Of a stretch of DNA of 64,000 bases, positions 36,426 through 49,623 are shown in pieces. A program made the translations under genes and the position numbers. Numbering within the stretch: the first letter of the stretch is position 1; every line of letters begins with the position of its first letter. The stretch is from Monilinia fructicola. Taxonomy: Eukaryota > Ascomycota > Leotiomycetes > Helotiales > Sclerotiniaceae. The notes under the pieces are model-generated. The model worked only from the letters and a program-made list of their open reading frames with translations. It had not been told where the DNA came from and ran no database searches. The DNA lies in assembly GCA_008692225.1 (NCBI GenBank), contig VICG01000011.1, positions 1,724,501 through 1,788,500 on the forward strand. The letters run 5' to 3'.

Positions 36426-36959
36426 AGAGTTGTGGCCATAGCTTATCGTACACCTTACGTTTTTGTATACTAAAAACCTCTTATTTTTTCAACTTTTAAC
36501 ATCCTTGAATAAACTTATTAAATAATGTAAAATTTTTTATAATTTTTGAAATAAATATATAAAGAAATTATTAAAAATTTTATAAAAATAAGCTAATTTT
36601 TTTTTAAAGATTTTTTTTGAATAAAATGTTTAATATCTATAAAATTAAATAATATAAAATTTCTTTAAAAAAATCGTTTATTTTATATGGGAAAAAGCAT
36701 TACATGTAAGAAAATTTTTGAAAAACTTTCAATTTCAAAAAAGCATAACTTTTCAAATAAAATAAATAAAAATAAACGGTTTTATATTCTTGTATTTTAT
36801 TAATCTTAAAATATAATTAATAAAAACTTTCAAAAAAAAATATATAAATAATTATAAAAGTTATTTCAAAAGTTTTTAATTTGTATGAAGAAAACATGAA
36901 TTTTGCAGGGATTTTATCACGAAAACATAAGGTGTGCGATAAGCTGTGGCCGCAACTCT
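36426..36959. mobile_element. TA-flanked inverted-repeat element D
   Basis: Left end AGAGTTGTGGCCATAGCTTA and inverted right end AGAGTTGCGGCCACAGCTTA continue through ATCG and ACACCTTA. The ends differ only by C/T transitions over about 35 bp and are flanked by TA (36424-36425 and 36960-36961). Beyond the ends the arms match weakly. The interior is highly AT-rich and non-coding. Confidence 0.75.
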
Positions 36960-38235
36960 TACATATATACAGATATACATATATACATGTAATAAATAAA
37001 ATACAAATGAGCAAAAAAATAGATCAACAAATAAATAACATCTACCACCCAGCCCAGCACCAGAACCAAATACATAACAGATAGATAGATAATATATACA
37101 GTAGTAACACACAAGACAACATACATACATAACACAACACAACACAACACCACCATACCTCACCTCACCTCCCCAAAAACCCCCCAAACAAACCTCCCCA
37201 TATAAACAGCCCAGCCCATCAAAAAGACTACAAAACCTTCCACACCCCATACCCCCCACCCTCTCCAACCGCAAACACCGCAACCACACACCCTGCAGCC
37301 CGCGCCAACCCCAAACCCCAAACCCATCCATCATTCAGCGCCTCACAAAACTCGCAGAAGCGCCCTCCGAGCATCGAGGTAGGAGTTCGAGATTCCACGG
37401 CTCGAGTTCTAGTTATATTCCATTACTCGAGGGTATTGTATTGTATTGTATTGTATTGTATTGCGTTGTATTGTGTTGTGTTGTGCAGTATTGTATTGAC
37501 CTTACATTACATTACACTACATTACAGGACACGACATGACACGACACGACATGACATGAAATGACAGTACCTACTTTACACCGCGAATGCAGATTCCAAA
37601 ATGGGCATCACAACATCGGCATGCTTGCTACGTATGTACCCATGGAGGGAGGTACGGCGCTGATAGCCGTGGACGATATCTGTTGCGAGGGAGAGCACAA
37701 GTCCGGGGGGGCGGGGGACGAATCGAATATGGGATGGATTGCTTTTGATTTTGTCGGATGTGTGGTAATGGTATGCTTGGTGGGGATGAAGAGTTAGTTA
37801 GTTGTTTATTCATACAGATATCCATCCATCCATCCATCCATCCATCCATCAATCGATGTGTTCACAGAGCCAGAACGTCAAGGGGTGAGATTATTTATTT
37901 TCTTAATCAAAGGTAACCAAGTACCTACCTACTGGAGAGGCAGGTAGGTAATATATGACATGCTGCATGCGAAGCTATGCAGAACACATCTATTCTAAGA
38001 CACCATACCTACTGAGCGATGACCGACCGACCGACCCACCGCATGCGCGTCGCTGCTATACGGAACCAGGTGTGAAACTCCTAATGAATGCAGTGACCAA
38101 AGACCCAAGACCATCCGGATACGCCATCCATGCGAAATACGTGCAGGGGTTGAGCACGACGTTGATCGCGCCCCATGTCACCAATATCGACTTTCCGGCA
38201 ACTCTCACCTGCAGAGCGCGTAAACACGAAAACGT
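36960..38235. other. intergenic, rich in simple repeats
   Basis: ACAAC and AC-rich tracts (37,100-37,330), a TTGTA pentanucleotide run (about 37,434-37,475), ACATT and GACAC/GACAT repeats (37,504-37,564) and an ATCC run (37,821-37,849). Frames through these tracts are low-complexity and not credible genes. The stretch just before 38235 is the 3' flank of BRF1. Confidence 0.65.
37434..37564. repeat. compound pentanucleotide repeats
   Basis: About eight TTGTA-type units followed by ACATT units and then GACAC/GACAT units, each imperfect. Confidence 0.85.
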
Positions 38236-40432
38236 TCAGTTCCACAACTCATCCTCGTCAATATCGCCTTGACCGATTGCATCATCTGCGTCAAAATCAT
38301 CTTCATAGTCCTCCCCATTGGCATCTCCTTTCCAATCATCACCACCTGCTTCATTTGGTTCTCTGAGGTCATCATCATCAACCTCTTCTTCGATGATCTC
38401 CTCACCAGCAACTGATGCGGGGGCAGTAGATCCATCTCTACTTGTGACTTTGCTTGTGGCAATACTACCCGGACCCGATCTGGTTCCTACTGTCTTGAAT
38501 ATATCTCTGATAGCTTCGTAGTTGATCTTCTTACTCCAACTTCTCTCCTTCATAGCATTAACAGCCGCCTCTGCAGGTGAACTGGCAACACTGGTTTGAC
38601 CTTCGCCGATTCTTGGCTTCTTCTTCCTCTGTCTCGTGACTTTTGGTGGACCCATAGCTGCCTTTCTCCTCTCGAAATCTTTTTTGTTGCTGTTTGCGAA
38701 GCCAGTCTTTATTTGCGTTGAGCCAAATTTGTTCTTTCTTGGCGACTTCGGCATCGGGGAGTACACAATTGACGACTTCTTCATCGTCGGCAAATTCGTC
38801 CTCACCAATATGAGTATCCATGCTGACATGCTTTTGGGGTGCAAACTTTCCGCAAGGAGAAGGTGATAGTGTGCTTTCTTTTGCGCCTTGGCAAAACTAA
38901 GGGCGTGCTCTTGCGTATGTGGGTCTGAAACCATCTCGGTAATTTGTTGCTCGAGTTCATCTTCGACTGCAAGCCATTCCGCTGGCATTTCGATAGGAGG
39001 TTCATCGTTCCGTGGGCGACCGGGTCCTCGTTTCGGGGCACTGGTGGCATCTTCGACTTCGTCTGCAACTTCATCGTCGACTTCTGCTTCAACGGGGTCA
39101 ACGTCACCGAACTCGGCAACAAGTTTGTTGAATGACGTGCCAGACTCATCTTCGATGGCGTCATCTAAAAGCCGAGGATCGATGTTTTGGTCTTTGGGGG
39201 TGGGGATGGCAGGGATAGCAAATCCATCAGCATCACGTCGAACTTCCGTCGTTGGTACAGGAGCTCCGGATGAAGACTTTTGTCTCTTATTGCTTTCAGC
39301 GCTTTCTCCTCCACCATCGCTTCCTTCATTATCACCATTCTCAATTGCATTTCCCTTGCCCTTTCGCTTTCGATTCTTCTTCTTCTCGGCCATTTCTTTG
39401 ATATATGCTTCAGAATTTCTGTAAAATGAAGGAGGATCGTGTGCAGATTCCAAGAACTCATTGTTAAGAAATTCTTCAACTGTAAGAGCACTACTTGGTG
39501 TTCTCTTGAATTCCTCCAAACGCTTTTGGATAGTTGCCGTGGTGACTTTGACGACGTAAACCACTTCGGTAACTGTTCGACGAAAATTATTCATTCGTGC
39601 CGCTAAGATTAGACAAGCGCCACAAACACCAGAAGGTCTTCTTCCCATGACCATCCAGTCCAAACTCATTCTTCGAACCATCCGAATTGCATCATCGGCG
39701 ACCTTTTCGGTTTGTTCATAAAATTCGAGTTTGGAAGCGAACTTCCAGATTAAATCCTCTGGAAGAACCGGTAGAATTCCATCTGTAGCTAAGGAAATTT
39801 GTTTGTGAAGTGCTTTGAAAATTCGACCCAGTTGAAAGACATTCACCTATGGATGTGAGTGAGGATTCACGAGAGATACCAAGGAAGTAAGCATACCTGA
39901 GACTTATCGGCAAAATCAATGAGCATAACTCTGCATGGTTGCTCCTTTCTACAAGCACTATACAAGCAAACCGCTGCCACAAGATCCGTTCTTCGGCCTT
40001 GAATAAAATTGTTCATCGATGCAAGTTTAAAGATTTGATGGCCAATACCGACAACGTTTTCTGAAAGCCCAAGTTGATTTGCTAAAGCTTGCATGACACG
40101 TTTTCCTATACATTTCTATTAACTTTGAGCAAAAGAAAATAGGGGTCTCGTCAGCACTGACCCTCGCGAAGAGTGTTCTCCTTATTACTTTCACCACCCC
40201 CAGCTCTTCTAAACGCCGGTCCCAAAGTTTGTGCACCACCTTGATCCGCACCAACATGAGCTCCTTGAACCACGGCAGCACCACTACTACTTTCTCCGAA
40301 TTGAATCTCCGCAACGATGTTTGAATCATCAACGACCGTACCACAGTTATGACATACACCATCTTCGATCTGAGGTTTATTACATTGTGGATTTGGACAA
40401 GCCGGTCGTGATTTGAGTCTTCCAGCACCCAT
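38236..40432 (-). CDS. BRF1: BRF1, TFIIIB subunit (TFIIB-related factor), two compensating 1-nt frameshifts
   Basis: Subunit of RNA polymerase III initiation factor TFIIIB, which recruits Pol III to tRNA and 5S genes in the nucleus. Exons 40162-40432, 39897-40105 and 38236-39846, with introns of 56 and 50 bp; 696 aa. The N-terminal zinc ribbon has Cys12, Cys17, Cys27 and Cys30. Two cyclin folds follow (LIDFADKSQ at the first junction; MGRRPSGVCGACLILAARMN in the second), then the acidic and basic BRF-specific tail with GPPKVTRQRKKKPRIGEG. The open frame runs through, but between about 38,685 and 38,835 the translated residues are wrong: the frame one base away reads HIGEDEFADDEEVV and NKDWLRKQQQK, the expected BRF1 homology block. 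This fits one missing base in TTTTGGGG (38832-38839) and one extra base in a T6 run (38680-38685). Since BRF1 is essential in the fungi studied, sequence error is likely. Confidence 0.93.
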
Positions 40433-41223
40433 GGCAGCTTTACGAGGAGAGTGGTGTGGGTGCTTTGATTGGCTTCATATTCCTCAGGGGGTTGGGCCTC
40501 GCCACCGGCGGTGGTCTTGGACGTGGAGGCATTGCGATGAACCTGGATGATTTTGATGAATTTGATGAATTTTGTTGCAATTGAAAAATGTTCTAGGTAA
40601 ATGTAAAATCTACTCCTCTACCTCTCTCTACCCCGCGATACTCGAATGTCCCCTAAGATCGAATTAATTCTCGTAGTCGCAAAGCAAATGGAGAAGTACC
40701 TTATTGATACACGTGATAATAGCAAATATGAGATGAAAAAGGAAGAGGATTGGCTTGATGGCGATGAGTTGAGTTGGTTGATGCTTGGTGGAAGGATTGC
40801 GAAGTTGGAAAAAGAGGGAAGTGCGGAAATTTGTTATGGTGTTCTGGCGTAGTGGTTTGATAAAAGAACTCGCCTTTTTTCCAAATTCGTTGGTGGGGTA
40901 CGGATGAGGTAAGCCGTTTTTGATTTAGCGAAGTGCTAGATGCTTCATGATTGGAGCCTTTTCCTTTGAGGAGCGTTGCAATAAGAGAATTCTGATTTAT
41001 ATTCTGCATAACGGGCGAAGTACTCAACTGAAAAATATATAGAAGATGTTGAATGACAGAGAATGTATATGACTAGCGGAGCTGATCAACTTTGATGCGA
41101 ATAGAGGAAGATTCAATCAATTACAAGAAAACCTGGGATGAATCATACGGAGGAAGAGAAGAGAGTAAGAGGGGAGATGACCACTAGAATTGGTCAAGCA
41201 TTCAACCGTCCATCCATCCAACC

Positions 41224-41328
41224 AGTCCTACCTACTAGGTACCTCCGTCCCTTCCTCCGTCCCTCCCTCCATCCCTCCCTCCGTCCCTCCCTCCGTCCCT
41301 CCCCCTCTCCCTCCGTCCCTACCTACCT
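41224..41328. repeat. CCTCCGTC pyrimidine-strand repeat
   Basis: Repeated CCGTCCCTCCCT-like units, all pyrimidine except the G or A in each unit. Such tracts can form triplex structures in vitro. Confidence 0.85.
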
Positions 41329-41611
41329 TGGAGATAACTCAAACATGTCAAGTTGAGCTCCGACTTTCTGTTCTCTCCTATGAGCTAGGATATTCAACCC
41401 AACCCAATCTAAAAGGTGGCTGACTGTATTAAACTGTGAAGTCTGGGCAAGACTAACAAAGCAACAACAAGATACGGTATATGTAAGGTTAGAAGTATAA
41501 GAAAATAAGAAATACGGACTAGATGGATGACACAACGTAGCTCTAGCTATCTAGGTAATTAGAGACTTATAAAGACATCGAAATGTTTTACTCGTAGTTT
41601 AGTAATAATGC

Positions 41612-41612
41612 A

Positions 41613-41711
<99 letters not shown>

Positions 41712-41714
41712 ATA

Positions 41715-41805
<91 letters not shown>
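41612..41805. repeat. (AAAT)n microsatellite, about 48 copies
   Basis: An almost perfect AAAT tetranucleotide array of about 194 bp with a single TA-type interruption near 41,713. Overlapping minus-strand frames give an artefactual Phe-Ile-Tyr-Leu repeat. It ends about 290 bp before the PRMT1 start codon. Confidence 0.97.
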
Positions 41806-42092
41806 CCTTAGAACCTTGGAAAATCTCCCGCACTTTAAAAAGGAAGGCGGTGGCAGAATCTCGGCCGCTTGTGTGAAAAAATTCCCTAACCTATTAAGAC
41901 ATTTCGACATTTTATCGAAAACTACTGAAACGAAATCCTTCGATTATTTCCATACAAACCTTGGTTTTTTCTTCTTCCTCTTCTTTTTCCATCACCACCC
42001 TACCTTTACGTCCTTTGACTCTCTCCCCTCTCCCATCTTTCCTCTTGCCCATTTACCATCTCCTCTGTTACTTATAACTCCAATACATAATC

Positions 42093-43417
<1,325 letters not shown>

Positions 43418-44510
43418 TGAGCTCTTCGAAACACCCTAATGATAGGGAGGGAAGAAATTTTCGCGGCTGAGAGCGCAGTTTCTTTGAGGAATTTCACTCT
43501 TTTTCATTAATTAAAAAGGTGATTTGATATGTCTGATGAACTGAAATGGGAATTTCCTTTGGCGTCAAAGATGGACCCATTCAATATAAATGGATGGATG
43601 GGAATGACAAGATCTTAAATATTGGCTGAAGATCTTGGGAATCATAAAATTCTATAGCAGGATGAAGCGCTAGTTAGCTATCTAGATGATGATATCTGCA
43701 TATAAATGAAACAGCCATGAAAGACAAGAGATTCCGGTTGAGATTGCCGATGAATGAATGTGCGCAAGCAGTTTTGAATATCGATACAAAGGTATAAACA
43801 TACACGAGCTTTGGTAACATGAAAATCTGAAGCCCCCGATGAAGTACAGCTTGTTGAAATGCATTTTAAAAAACGATTCTTTCGACCACAAACCTGAATG
43901 AATCCACCCGTGTTCAATATGCGAATGAACCTTCCGACTTCCGGAAAACATGAAAGATGAGAGATTGTAATCCATCCTATGCCAGTCCACCCATTGGTGA
44001 GAAATTAATATTATACGGATGTTCTCGATGCCTCGAATATTTCAAGGGTCTATGGGGGAGGGAGGATTCATGGATTTATTTTTGGAATTTGTATAATTTT
44101 ATCACTGGGATTGTAAGGGTGTTGGATTGTTGGATGGCAGCGCTGCAGGATGGATGGGATCTCCGCGATGCCGAGGGAGGATGTGTGTATATCGAATGGA
44201 TGGATGAATGAATGGAAGCATGATTCGTCTACAGTAACGTAATTATTCTCCACACAGCTCCACAGGATCGTAAGACTCAAATGCACGGCTCGAACTGTCG
44301 ACGGTTAATAGCGCACCTGGATCGGGTGTCTGTTGGGATATCGAGGGGTGAGGTGGAAGCAAGGCAGGGAGATGGGCGTGTGGATATACGCCCGGTTCTC
44401 CACTCCACTTCTTCAAACCGGTCTCCATTCGCCATGGCGCCCACTTTCCCAATTTCGACTCCAGAGACACCTCGGCCCCCCTACCGCCTCCCTCCCCCGT
44501 CTCTCTCCCT
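43418..44510. other. convergent intergenic region
   Basis: Lies between the 3' ends of PRMT1 (+) and MUS81 (-). No gene or strong repeat seen; probably shared 3' untranslated and terminator sequence. Confidence 0.6.
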
Positions 44511-46352
44511 TTAAACCGCGCGTCCCCAAACCTCGGCAAGCTTCGCGCTCAACGCCCCTTGTACCTTGCCATTTCCCACCAATGCTCCGAGTTCGTTGGA
44601 CACCATTTCCCTCCTTCGCTTCCCGGCGAGTTCTTTGGGATCGAGGATGACCGCCACGCCTTTCCCTTTGGCTTGCGGGAGTTCAGCTCTGTTGTCGTCA
44701 CGTGTGGTGCTCGTGGAAATCTTCTCATAGGCTTCGAGGAAGGCGACGGGGGTGGGCCACCGCTTTTGGATCTCGATAGCCTTGAGGGCGGAGATACCCT
44801 TGGTGCGCATGAGCATCTTGAGGAAGATATCCTTGAGGGTGAGGTTTTGAGACTTGTTGGACAGGGCGGCGAAGGCGTCGAATTCGATGGTGTATTCTCT
44901 TTCTGGGTGGGAGCGTCGCAGATGCGCCATCAGTGGCCCGTGGTTCTTGACCGTGAGGACTTGGGTGGGAATCACGTAGAGGGGTCGGCTTTCGTACTGT
45001 GCTTTGAGGAGCGCGGTCATGCGCTTGATATAGCGGAGACTCTCGCCTAGGTCTTGGGTTTGCTTCACGTAGATGCCGTCTTGGACCTTCATTTTGGCGA
45101 TGGATGTGTTGATTCCGTCGCTCCATTTCTCCATGACGGCTGCGTCGATCCTCTTGTTTTCAATGAGGTATTTCACGTTTGTGATGCCAGATCGCTTGAG
45201 TCGAAATTTCTGCTCTTCGTATCGACCGTCTTTTATGGATCCGATGAGGTCGTCGAGTCGTTTGCGTTCCATGATGTAATCGAGCATTATGAGGTTGGAT
45301 TTTCCGAGACCGGTCCATTTGGCCCGATCTTCTCGTACTCGGGCAACCCAAAGAAAATCCCCAAGAGGAAGAGCTCGGACGGAGTGAGAGACTCCCATGT
45401 CTGTTAATTGGTTAGAGATTCCATCACGGTCTTTTTTGCTAGCTACTTCGCGGTTATCGAGTATGAGTTCGACGGTGAACGTGCCGGGGCGAAGAATGAT
45501 GGGTTGGAAAGTTGGGATGCTTGTACTGTCTCCATCGGGGATGTCAGGAATATTGGGGGTTATATAGGACTGTGGACGAGATGGAGGCTCGATTTCTTCG
45601 AGTTCGGAGTCATGGTTAGTATCTTGATTCACCACGGTCGTGCTAGTTCCTGCATTACTCGATGGACCCGGTAGAGCGGGTTGGAAATTCTGTGCTCTTC
45701 CCAACGTCGGATCACCACTAGCTTTCATGGTATCGGCGAGATCCCATCCTTCATCTGTGAGATAGTACCGGGTTGCTGGATTTTTTTTCGTGTATACAAA
45801 GTCTTTATTGATCAGAGTCTTCATAGAGTTCCATGCTGTGTAGTATTCGCTGGGTCTGGTCTGTGTGAAAGAAGAATCGCAATGAGGTTCTGCTAATCTG
45901 ATAATCTCTTCCTGGGTGATTCCGATTCTACTGTTCCTGGGCTGGGTTGACAAAGCTAACAGGATAGCGTATGCGCCCGATCTTAACGTTGGTATATAAG
46001 GTTTAGTCTTTCTTTTCTTTGGGGATGGCGAAGGAGCAGCAGGGCCATTCCCATCTTCGTCTCCAGTGGTAACTCTTCTCTTTTTGCCCCTCGGCTTTTG
46101 AGGCATAGGAATACCTATCTCGTTGCAATATTTCTCCAGACTCTCCGTCAATCTTTTGGCAAGACCCTCTCCAACCCCATTCAAGGATGTAGCTTCACTG
46201 GGATGATTGAATCGCTGAGGACAACCTTTTATAGAGTCACGCGCCTTCTTAAGAGTTGGGAGAGATCTGTATCCCCGCTCCTGTGCCTCGACAACCCATT
46301 CTTCAAGCCACTTGAGAAGCAACGGATTTCCGCATTCATTTGGGGGAGCCAT
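44511..46352 (-). CDS. MUS81: MUS81 structure-specific endonuclease
   Basis: Catalytic subunit of the MUS81-EME1 (Mms4) nuclease, which cuts 3' flaps, replication forks and nicked Holliday junctions in the nucleus. Single exon, 613 aa, intact. Order: N-terminal helix-hairpin-helix domain (about 1-85), basic linker with KKRR and KKRK, winged-helix domain (about 120-205), acidic and Ser-rich linker, ERCC4 nuclease domain from about 290 with LILDNRE, GDFLWVA and the signature ERKRLDDL (362-369), and a C-terminal tandem helix-hairpin-helix region. All expected acidic and basic catalytic residues of the ERKXXXD motif are present. The start is the first ATG, giving the usual MUS81 N-terminus (NPLLLKWLEEW). 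Confidence 0.96.
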   Translation of the reverse strand: MAPPNECGNPLLLKWLEEWVVEAQERGYRSLPTLKKARDSIKGCPQRFNHPSEATSLNGVGEGLAKRLTESLEKYCNEIGIPMPQKPRGKKRRVTTGDEDGNGPAAPSPSPKKRKTKPYIPTLRSGAYAILLALSTQPRNSRIGITQEEIIRLAEPHCDSSFTQTRPSEYYTAWNSMKTLINKDFVYTKKNPATRYYLTDEGWDLADTMKASGDPTLGRAQNFQPALPGPSSNAGTSTTVVNQDTNHDSELEEIEPPSRPQSYITPNIPDIPDGDSTSIPTFQPIILRPGTFTVELILDNREVASKKDRDGISNQLTDMGVSHSVRALPLGDFLWVARVREDRAKWTGLGKSNLIMLDYIMERKRLDDLIGSIKDGRYEEQKFRLKRSGITNVKYLIENKRIDAAVMEKWSDGINTSIAKMKVQDGIYVKQTQDLGESLRYIKRMTALLKAQYESRPLYVIPTQVLTVKNHGPLMAHLRRSHPEREYTIEFDAFAALSNKSQNLTLKDIFLKMLMRTKGISALKAIEIQKRWPTPVAFLEAYEKISTSTTRDDNRAELPQAKGKGVAVILDPKELAGKRRREMVSNELGALVGNGKVQGALSAKLAEVWGRAV

Positions 46353-49300
46353 TTGATAAGGTCGTCTGGTATGTCAAGCCGAGGATTTGAGGATAAATCG
46401 GACATGTAAAGGCAAGTGGAAGGTAACCTGATATAAACAGAGTGAAAATATGATTATCGTGGCAATTGATTACCTAGGTAACCTTAAGTCTGAAGTAAGC
46501 ATCAGACCTTCATACGATGAACTGAGTGCTACAATTTGAGGCCATGCGAGTGTTTTGATTGTTTTATAAGAAAGAAATGACAAGCAAAAGTGAATGAGGG
46601 TCCAAAACAAAATTGATGAGATACAATCGACGCGCCAATGACCTCGGGAACATCAATTAGAACTATATCACGGGCGCTAACGCGCAGTCACATGCTTTAT
46701 CTGTCTTGGCGCAAGGTGGCTATCTTATGATTTATTTCATTCTTCGACATCCATCATGAGATACTCTCTTTAATTTTAAGCCATCACTGTGAATAGCCTC
46801 ATTATTTTATTGTTGTTTGATGGCAATGGCCAGTACTTTACAAATGGGAATACCGCACACTCTAATAATCCTTCTTATTCAAGTATGGATGTCTTGGCTT
46901 TTCATACTCACAACAAGAGCGCTCTTCACTGGCTGAAAAACTTCGAATCTGTTATACATTTCGGCACCTCATCATCATTCGGAATAATATTCCTGCCTCA
47001 TAACTAAGACTTATAAGTCGATATCAGTGTAATATGAGCCTCATCTCCGTCAAGGCTTAATCATGCGATCTAGCTCATATCACAGGTGGTGGTGGTCATA
47101 TGCTGAGCATTTGATCACTTGGACTAGACTTAATTCTTCAAGAATTGTTCTTAACCCGAGGATAGTTGAGTCTAGCTCTCTTGGCTCACCAGAGGTCTAC
47201 AAAGTTTGTCCGTATCTCAACGCAATGGGGTAGCCATGATTTTGTACGTGTGATATTGTAACCTCACAGTATGAACAAAGATGCATGAGCTGAAGTCTTC
47301 TCATGACGGTAGCTGACCCCATTGCGGAAATTTCCTGTTCACCAGCTTGAAATTGCTGAAATGTTGAGATATCGGGCTGGTAACAAAATCCTATGCAAGG
47401 TAATATCCCGCAGCTTTCCATGTTTGGAATTCGCTGGAAAAGGGCTCAGAGACCTAGGCCATGCTGAAGCCCTCTTACTCCATATTTTTCTTTCGTTTAC
47501 TGCACAGCTCTAAAACATTGATTATTCAATTCAAATACGTAGGTGGCAAGCTGGTTATCATTTCACCCAAACTTCTGTTTCAATGTCTATCTTTGAATTG
47601 AGCAAACAAGAACCAGTGAAATCTTGGATATTGCTATAACTGCGTCAACAAAATCAATCTCTACTCGTTTAATCTCTCCTACTTAAACACTGCCTATCAT
47701 GATAGTCATGAAGTGACCAATCTTGTGATATTACGTCGCTTGCCTAATGTTTTATGAGTACTGAAAGAAATACTGGCTGGTCCTAAGATCACACCCCCTT
47801 GTAATAGAATCATGATCTCATGAGTAAACTGAGGGCCCGTGGTAGCTCGGGCTTACCTGTAACCTTCAAACCCCTAGCACCAGACACACAGTTTTAAGCA
47901 AGTGCAACATTTTGATCTTGCAAACAGAGTTACATGATAGGTGATGATATCATCCTTGGTTAATATGATAAGCAAATAACTAACCACGGTTTCTGATTCT
48001 AGAATAGGTGATAGCAGCCAGACTATGATCACGATACCATTAACCTCCCTAGACAGATATTTCTTCTCAAAGTCACCAAGGTACTTTTTCTGTTTGAGCA
48101 CCTAATGTCTAATCGTTTAAAGTCTGTACAATTGGTTTCTATAGTTCACAAATCTTATGTGCAAAGCACCTGCATGGTTGAATGGTCGGGCTGAGCATTT
48201 GGATCACTTCAAACTGCTGCAGCTAAAATATTTGGCGCGGACGAGGCCGGCAACATCACCGAGGAGACTGTAACAAGCATTGCGAGACAATTCATCCCTA
48301 CCAATAACAAAAGAGTTGCTACGCATGAATTCATTTTAATCAGTGAAGAGAGAGTATTGTGCCTTCTATTGGTTAAAAGATTCCAGTGAAGGCTGTGAAC
48401 CCCACGAATAGTGCCTTCGGCAGATGAATTTATCTTTAACACCAAGCAAGAACCTTTGGAAAAAGAAAACTTTCTCCGAGCAGCTCCAATATATAAGAGG
48501 ATGAGTTTATGGAATAGAGTATATCTTCATTTCATCGCATGCTTTGTGTAACACAAAGCTGATATGGTTTTCAGATTATCAGGATGAGAAAGCGGGCGGA
48601 ACAAAGATTGGCTTATCTCCAGTAAAGGAGCCTCTAATATCATGGTAACTTAGAGATGATGATGGCTCTTCATGCATTTGAAGTCTATGGCTAAGAAGGC
48701 GTGTATTATAGCCCAATGTGCGGGAAGTCAGGAAGAACACAACAAGGGAAATTTTAGCAAAAATGTATGCTAAACAATCATTTTTCTCGTCTGATCACCA
48801 ACCATAACACTATACTACTTTTAGATGGCCTCTATGAGATTATATTATATTAAAGTTAAGGTATTATAACTTAATTAAGCTCTACCAAGCATCATAGTCA
48901 TAGCAAAAGGCGAACATACAGCCTGTCTATTTTCAATACAAAATTAGCAAAGCATTCCATGATGAAAAGAGAACTTTCTAGTCATTGTGTTGTACGAAAG
49001 CTTTGATACCAGAGGCCTGCAAAAGTAAACATAAAGTTGGATGATTGCATTTGAGGAAATTTATGCGTTGCATGGCAGGTCAGGTGTAAGGTGGAAGCGA
49101 ATACCATGCAAAGCTGTTACCATAGTCCCATAGCTTAAATGATAAACTATTTGGTCAGTTTGGTAGAGCTGATGAGCGTGTATAAGACAGGAAGGCCTTC
49201 TAAAAGGCTACAATATACCATATATATATATATATATCTCATAATTTTACTGGCACCAGCCAGAAGTAGTAAAAGCTATCAGTAGTATTGTTAAACTTAC

Positions 49301-49623
49301 TGTATGCATATTTTCTCAGGATCTTTAGCAAAGAATCTTTATATGTGATTACAGCAACTTCAAAGAGGCAAATGGAAGACATTTCCTCGTCGGTACGGCG
49401 AAAGGACCACAATTTATCCTCTTCACGAATTTCTGACTGTAGTAATGAGACATGATTGTATTAAATTTGGATTTGCTCTTCATGTGCTGAAGATTTTTTA
49501 TCTCAGGCACATCAACAACAACAACAACAACTATTTCACGACTTGATATCCGTTCATTTTTCGACATTATTGAACATCACAATTTGCCAAAAGTCTCAAG
49601 GACCAAAGCTTTGAATTAGCAAA
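46353..49623. other. gene-poor stretch, 3.3 kb
   Basis: No frame longer than about 80 codons looks coding. A short TA run is at about 49,217-49,238 and a CAA run at about 49,510-49,531. I see no RNA gene. The distal end is the upstream region of the orphan gene at 49624. Confidence 0.55.

Larger units (their letters stand above)
40433..42092. other. divergent intergenic region between BRF1 and PRMT1
   Basis: Serves as upstream region of both genes. Contains a CCTCCGTC-type pyrimidine tract (41224-41328) and a very long AAAT repeat (41612-41805). A CT-rich stretch at about 41,970-42,060 lies just before the PRMT1 start. No gene seen. Confidence 0.6.

Noticed and set aside
34006..36959. A mitochondrial insertion or centromere as the source of the AT-rich island
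   Set aside because: No mitochondrial gene frames are visible, and the block is short and fully explained by paired inverted ends with TA flanks.
36876..37334. Minus-strand 152-codon frame rich in Cys, Tyr and Gly
   Set aside because: It runs through AC-rich simple repeats and into element D; composition follows the repeats rather than a protein.
37434..37564. A CRISPR-like array
   Set aside because: Repeats are 4-5 bp without spacers and the organism is a fungus; this is a plain microsatellite.
41588..41910. Open frames coding for Phe-Ile-Tyr-Leu repeats
   Set aside because: They are translations of the AAAT microsatellite in two phases; no start context or flanking domain.
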